In this document: piece after piece, positions 60,974-64,000 of the stretch | Layout: each line of letters opens with the position of its first letter | Numbering within the stretch: the stretch's first letter is position 1 | Assembly: GCA_001724265.1 (NCBI GenBank) | Contig: MEDY01000001.1 | Coordinates: 1 to 64,000, forward strand | Source: Rhizaria sp. SCN 62-66 | Lineage: Eukaryota > Rhizaria, unplaced | Length of the DNA: 64,000 bases | Direction: 5' to 3' | Program-made: the position numbers and the translations under genes | Notes under the pieces: generated by a model | The model's database searches: none | What the model was told of the DNA's origin: nothing | The model's input: the letters and a program-made list of their open reading frames with translations, nothing else

Positions 60974-61355
60974 GCATCAACAGGGACAAACTTCCCGTAT
61001 TAGATTTAGTATGTACGAGTACAATATAATGTCCATGTATACGATTTGATTGTGCATTCTCGGCCGGCCATGATGAGACTTTTGCGGAGAGTGTTTAAAA
61101 ATGCGGGCCACTGTATGACATAGTACAATAGCCACTAGCTTTCATAGTTTCAATAAAACACAACTAAAAGTATAGCCACAAGAAAGAAAAATATCATATT
61201 GTCCAAATATAGACGTACGTGTTTATTTAGAATTAACGATTTGAACGTGTCCAAAAACTCACTTATCGATAGAGAGTCATAAAACCCTCGCAATAAGAAA
61301 ATCCTTTCCACACGTCCAGCAAGCAGGCAATGCTTCGTGCGTTTCACCTTCGCAT
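60974..61355. other. Convergent AT-rich spacer
   Basis: 3' flanks of SLBP and the acid phosphatase. It is AT-rich, with AATAAA at about 61151 and no coding signal on either strand. Confidence 0.6.
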
Positions 61356-63014
61356 TTACTTGGTGATGACGAACTCATCGGCAACGCGGCCAGTGGTGAC
61401 GTCGTAGTACTTGACGTCCATCTTGTTGTCCGCGATCTCGATCGTCAGGAAGCCCTGCTGCGTGTTGCCCGTGGCGGACCACTCCTGGTCAACCTTGACC
61501 TCACGCATGCCCTCGCGATTGCCGCCAGCGCCGGAGACAATGTAAACGGGCGCGCCGGGCCGCTCGTAGCTCTGCGTGACGCGCTTCTCGTGCGCGACGG
61601 GGAAGGAACGTTCGTAGCCGTGCTGGTGGCCCGAGATGTGCAGGTCAATACCAGCCTTGATCAGGTCAGCCTCGACGCGCTTGCGGATCAGTGACGCGAA
61701 GACGCCGCACTGCGCCTTGCTGGCCGGGGTCGTGCAGTACACGGGGCGGTGGAACGCCGCGATGCGCCAGGTCGCGTTAGCGGCGCGCGTGGCCTGCTCC
61801 TCGCGGAACCACGCGATCTGGGCGTCGGAGATCTCGGGGGTGTTGATCTGCGACTCGGAGCTCATCATGCTGATGTGCACCGTGCCGAGGCGGAGGCCGT
61901 AGTAGTGGTTCTGGCTCACGGCGTAGTTGGGCATCTGGAAACGGGTGCGGTAGGCCTTGAAGTTGAACAGCATCTCGTGATTGCCGGGCGCGGTCATGAC
62001 GGGAATGTAAGCGGCCACGGGTGCCAGAACGCGCATGAAGAGGTCCCAGTGGGCCTCGTAGCCGTCGGCGTAGCCCATGTCGCCGACGAGCAGCAGCGCG
62101 TGGTAGCTGTGGCTCTGCACGATATCGACCATGCCGTCGACGACCGCCTTGCCGACGCCGTAGTCGAGGTCGGCGATCTGGAGCAGACGCAGCGGGGACG
62201 CCTTAGTGCCGAGAATGGCGCGGGAGGGCAGCGTGCGGAAAGAGAAGGTCTCGGAGGCGATCTCGTTGGACACGACGGTGTAGGCGTAGACGGTGTCGGG
62301 GCGCAGGCCGGAGAGCGTGGCGTGGTGCACGACGCCGTTCCACTGCGACACGGTGTAGGTCGTGGAAGTGGCGTTGGCGATGACGAAGTTGTCCGTGGTG
62401 CCAGCGCGGCGGAACGAGACGAACGGGCGGCTCGTCTCGGTCTGAGCGACCCAAGATACGGTCATTTCGTCCTCGCGGTCGCCGAGCGCGATGTGGACCT
62501 GCTCAGGGGCGGACTTGTGGACGCAGCAATTGATAGTGCAGACGGGCACGATGAGCGAGCAGAACGCCTCGGCCTCCCACTCAAGCTTCAGCAGAGCCGC
62601 AGTGGCCTTAGGGAGAAGGGTGAGGACAATGTTGGAGATCTTTTGGCACGTCTCGATCTTCTTCTGCTCCTTGAACACGGTGGCGCAGCCGATCTTGGCG
62701 ATGTTGATGATGGTCGCCATGGCAGTCTCGTTCATAGACACCTTGGCGATGGTGCCGACGATGTTGGTGCACGTGTCGCACGACATGGCCTTGAAGTCAG
62801 CGTCGAACTCGGCGTGGAGCTCAGGCAGGACGTTGGCCAGCTCCAGGAACGTCGAGGGCTCGCGCATCGCGTCGGTGCGGTCAAGCGAGGTGAGAGTCTG
62901 CAGCTGGTTCATGTTCTTGTGGGGGCATGAAGCAGCCATGCCGAAGGCCGCAAACACGACCAGCAGCAGAGCAACAAACACCGCAACGCGCATGCTTGTT
63001 TTTCTGCCGCGCAT
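61356..63014 (-). CDS. Secreted saposin-B plus purple acid phosphatase protein
   Basis: Hydrolyses phosphate esters with a dinuclear metal centre, probably in the secretory pathway, lysosome or outside the cell. From the ATG at 63014 it has 552 residues. The start MRGRKTSMRVAVFVALLLVV makes a typical signal peptide; the Met at 62993 is a second candidate, and the frame stays open further upstream to an ATG at 63122, which would hide the signal. Residues ~75-165 form a saposin B-type domain (CDTC..., a CATVFKEQKKIETC stretch, a C...C...CC end). A fibronectin-like N-terminal phosphatase domain follows. The metallophosphatase motifs come in order: ADLDYG (Asp282/284), GDMGYAD (Gly311, Asp312), GNHE (344-347), AAFHRP (His422) and GHQHGYER (462-469). 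These are the family's DxG, GDxxY, GNH[DE], VxxH and GHxH blocks, so the metal ligands appear intact. TAA stop. Confidence 0.93.
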   Translation of the reverse strand: MRGRKTSMRVAVFVALLLVVFAAFGMAASCPHKNMNQLQTLTSLDRTDAMREPSTFLELANVLPELHAEFDADFKAMSCDTCTNIVGTIAKVSMNETAMATIINIAKIGCATVFKEQKKIETCQKISNIVLTLLPKATAALLKLEWEAEAFCSLIVPVCTINCCVHKSAPEQVHIALGDREDEMTVSWVAQTETSRPFVSFRRAGTTDNFVIANATSTTYTVSQWNGVVHHATLSGLRPDTVYAYTVVSNEIASETFSFRTLPSRAILGTKASPLRLLQIADLDYGVGKAVVDGMVDIVQSHSYHALLLVGDMGYADGYEAHWDLFMRVLAPVAAYIPVMTAPGNHEMLFNFKAYRTRFQMPNYAVSQNHYYGLRLGTVHISMMSSESQINTPEISDAQIAWFREEQATRAANATWRIAAFHRPVYCTTPASKAQCGVFASLIRKRVEADLIKAGIDLHISGHQHGYERSFPVAHEKRVTQSYERPGAPVYIVSGAGGNREGMREVKVDQEWSATGNTQQGFLTIEIADNKMDVKYYDVTTGRVADEFVITK

Positions 63015-64000
63015 CGAGTCGTCAAGCACAGAGGGAGGGGTCAAGAACAGGGAATGAGCCAGGAAAGCACGTGCTGCAAACGGAGACGACGAGAGTGAAG
63101 AAACATGATGCTCGAATGGCAAGGATAATGCGTTTTCAGTCGATTAAAAGTGATGTAGAATGCAAGCATAAATGCCACATCATCACGTCATCAGCGATGA
63201 ATATCGACGGTGGGTATCATGGAATAACTTCTAAATTCCCGGAGAAGACGTCGTCGGTCGGACAAACGACGGTGGGGGTTTGAAAATGCGATTTTGAGCT
63301 TTTAACTTGATCACAGCGTTGTAGCCAATGACTACGACTTTCATTCTCACATATGATATAGAATAGACAATATTATACCACGGGCTTATCGTAAATGATC
63401 GTGCAGTCAGGTGAATGTGCGTATATAACGTAAATTTGTGTATGGTGTCCGCTTCACTCGGACGTCAGGCGTCTCAGATGCGCACGCAAGTGGCGTGAAC
63501 GTGCGCTGGCATGGGTGGAATCAATCGGGCATAGGAAGCAGTTCATGGGCCGCCCGTGTCCCACCCGCACGCCCCGCCTGGTGGCGGCAAGTGGCAGGCA
63601 TGTCAGTCCCCCATTGCCTCCAGCAACGCCATATCTGTCACCAGTAACCATAGGCAACTGAGAAATCGCAGCACGCAGGAGCAATACAACTCCAAGTCGC
63701 AGAAAGTTTTGTAAAAGACTTGATTGCCATTGCACACAGAGAGACAAACTTGGCGACGAGCGTCAAGAAAAACAAGATAAACAAATCTAGAGAGAGAGAA
63801 AACAAACAGAACAACAGACATATACACATTGGGTGGGGGAAAAAAAGAGAAAACAGAACAAACAGAGAGAAAAACAAGTATAAAAAAAACGCGAACTACT
63901 CTGCAAACAAACCAAAAGAAAGAAAGAAGAGAGTCAGTTAGTCAGTCAGAACACAAGAAGATCAAAAGGAAGCCATGCGTCAAGAGAGACGAATGCATTG
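63015..64000. other. AT-rich tail, with one GC-rich island and a purine-rich tract
   Basis: Upstream region of the acid phosphatase and beyond. 63015-63122 stays open in the phosphatase frame but is probably 5' UTR. Most of the rest is AT-rich without coding signal. A GC-rich island at about 63455-63650 stands out. From about 63765 to 63960 the plus strand is almost all purines, chiefly A with some G. Confidence 0.5.
63501..63587. ncRNA. Candidate structured RNA element in GC-rich island
   Basis: Nested complementary segments are visible: GTGC 63501-63504 with GCAC 63567-63570, GGGTGG 63513-63518 with CCACCC 63561-63566, and CGGGC 63526-63530 with GCCCG 63552-63556. A separate 5-bp hairpin follows (63574-63578 with 63583-63587, TGGT loop). 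The fold is not a tRNA and fits no family I recognise. Strand is undetermined because the pairing is symmetric. A short GC-rich exon is the main alternative. Confidence 0.2.

Noticed and set aside
63454-63747. 97-codon minus-strand frame over the GC-rich island
   Set aside because: No domain and mixed composition; it is open mainly because of the GC island. Structured RNA seems at least as likely, so no gene was called.
1-64000. tRNA genes, CRISPR arrays, insertion sequences, viral genes
   Set aside because: The spacers were looked over by eye for tRNA B-boxes, spaced direct repeats, terminal inverted repeats and transposase or capsid signatures. None was convincing; short or degenerate elements could be missed without software.

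Overview
This 64-kb window comes from the nuclear genome of a eukaryote, most probably a free-living unicellular protist. The evidence is spliceosomal introns, a canonical nuclear poly(A) polymerase, a histone stem-loop binding protein, a bZIP factor, a purple acid phosphatase and an enormous BLTP1/Csf1-type lipid-transfer protein. Coding DNA is strongly GC-rich (G/C third positions, Ala-, Gln- and Ser-rich low complexity) and the spacers are visibly AT-rich. I cannot place the lineage from sequence alone. Nothing viral, bacterial or plasmid-like is present.

Layout, left to right: (1) an Ala-rich, perhaps ankyrin-like protein on the minus strand (167-3097); (2) a 2-kb spacer; (3) a roughly 2,830-residue plus-strand protein of about nine degenerate PH-like domains with an acidic coiled-coil tail (5138-13627); (4) a convergent FG/Gln-rich protein ending in three CCCH zinc fingers (13948-17772, minus); (5) poly(A) polymerase with two small introns (18404-20783, plus); (6) a small two-exon membrane-anchored Ser-rich protein (21485-22196, plus); (7) an AT-hook plus bZIP factor with polyQ tracts (22575-24959, plus); (8) a single uninterrupted 33.6-kb frame on the minus strand encoding an 11,192-residue BLTP1-like bridge lipid-transfer protein (25717-59295), more than half the window; (9) two-exon SLBP, the histone mRNA hairpin-binding protein (59881-60973, plus); (10) a secreted saposin-B plus purple acid phosphatase protein (61356-63014, minus); (11) an AT-rich tail containing one GC-rich, self-complementary island.

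Three of the nine genes concern mRNA 3' ends or mRNA binding (poly(A) polymerase, SLBP, and the CCCH protein, whose fingers resemble Nab2/ZC3H14). There is no operon logic; genes alternate between divergent and convergent pairs.

Two observations stand out beyond the giant gene. First, two different genes carry an in-frame UAG close to the N terminus (2990-2992 minus; 5261-5263 plus) in otherwise seamless coding sequence, while none of the nine genes ends in UAG (seven UAA, two UGA). This raises the possibility that UAG is a sense or readthrough codon here. Second, all four introns I can define begin with GTACG rather than the usual GTAAG/GTATG, which points to an unusual 5' splice-site consensus. 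Both are read directly from the sequence; their interpretation is inference.
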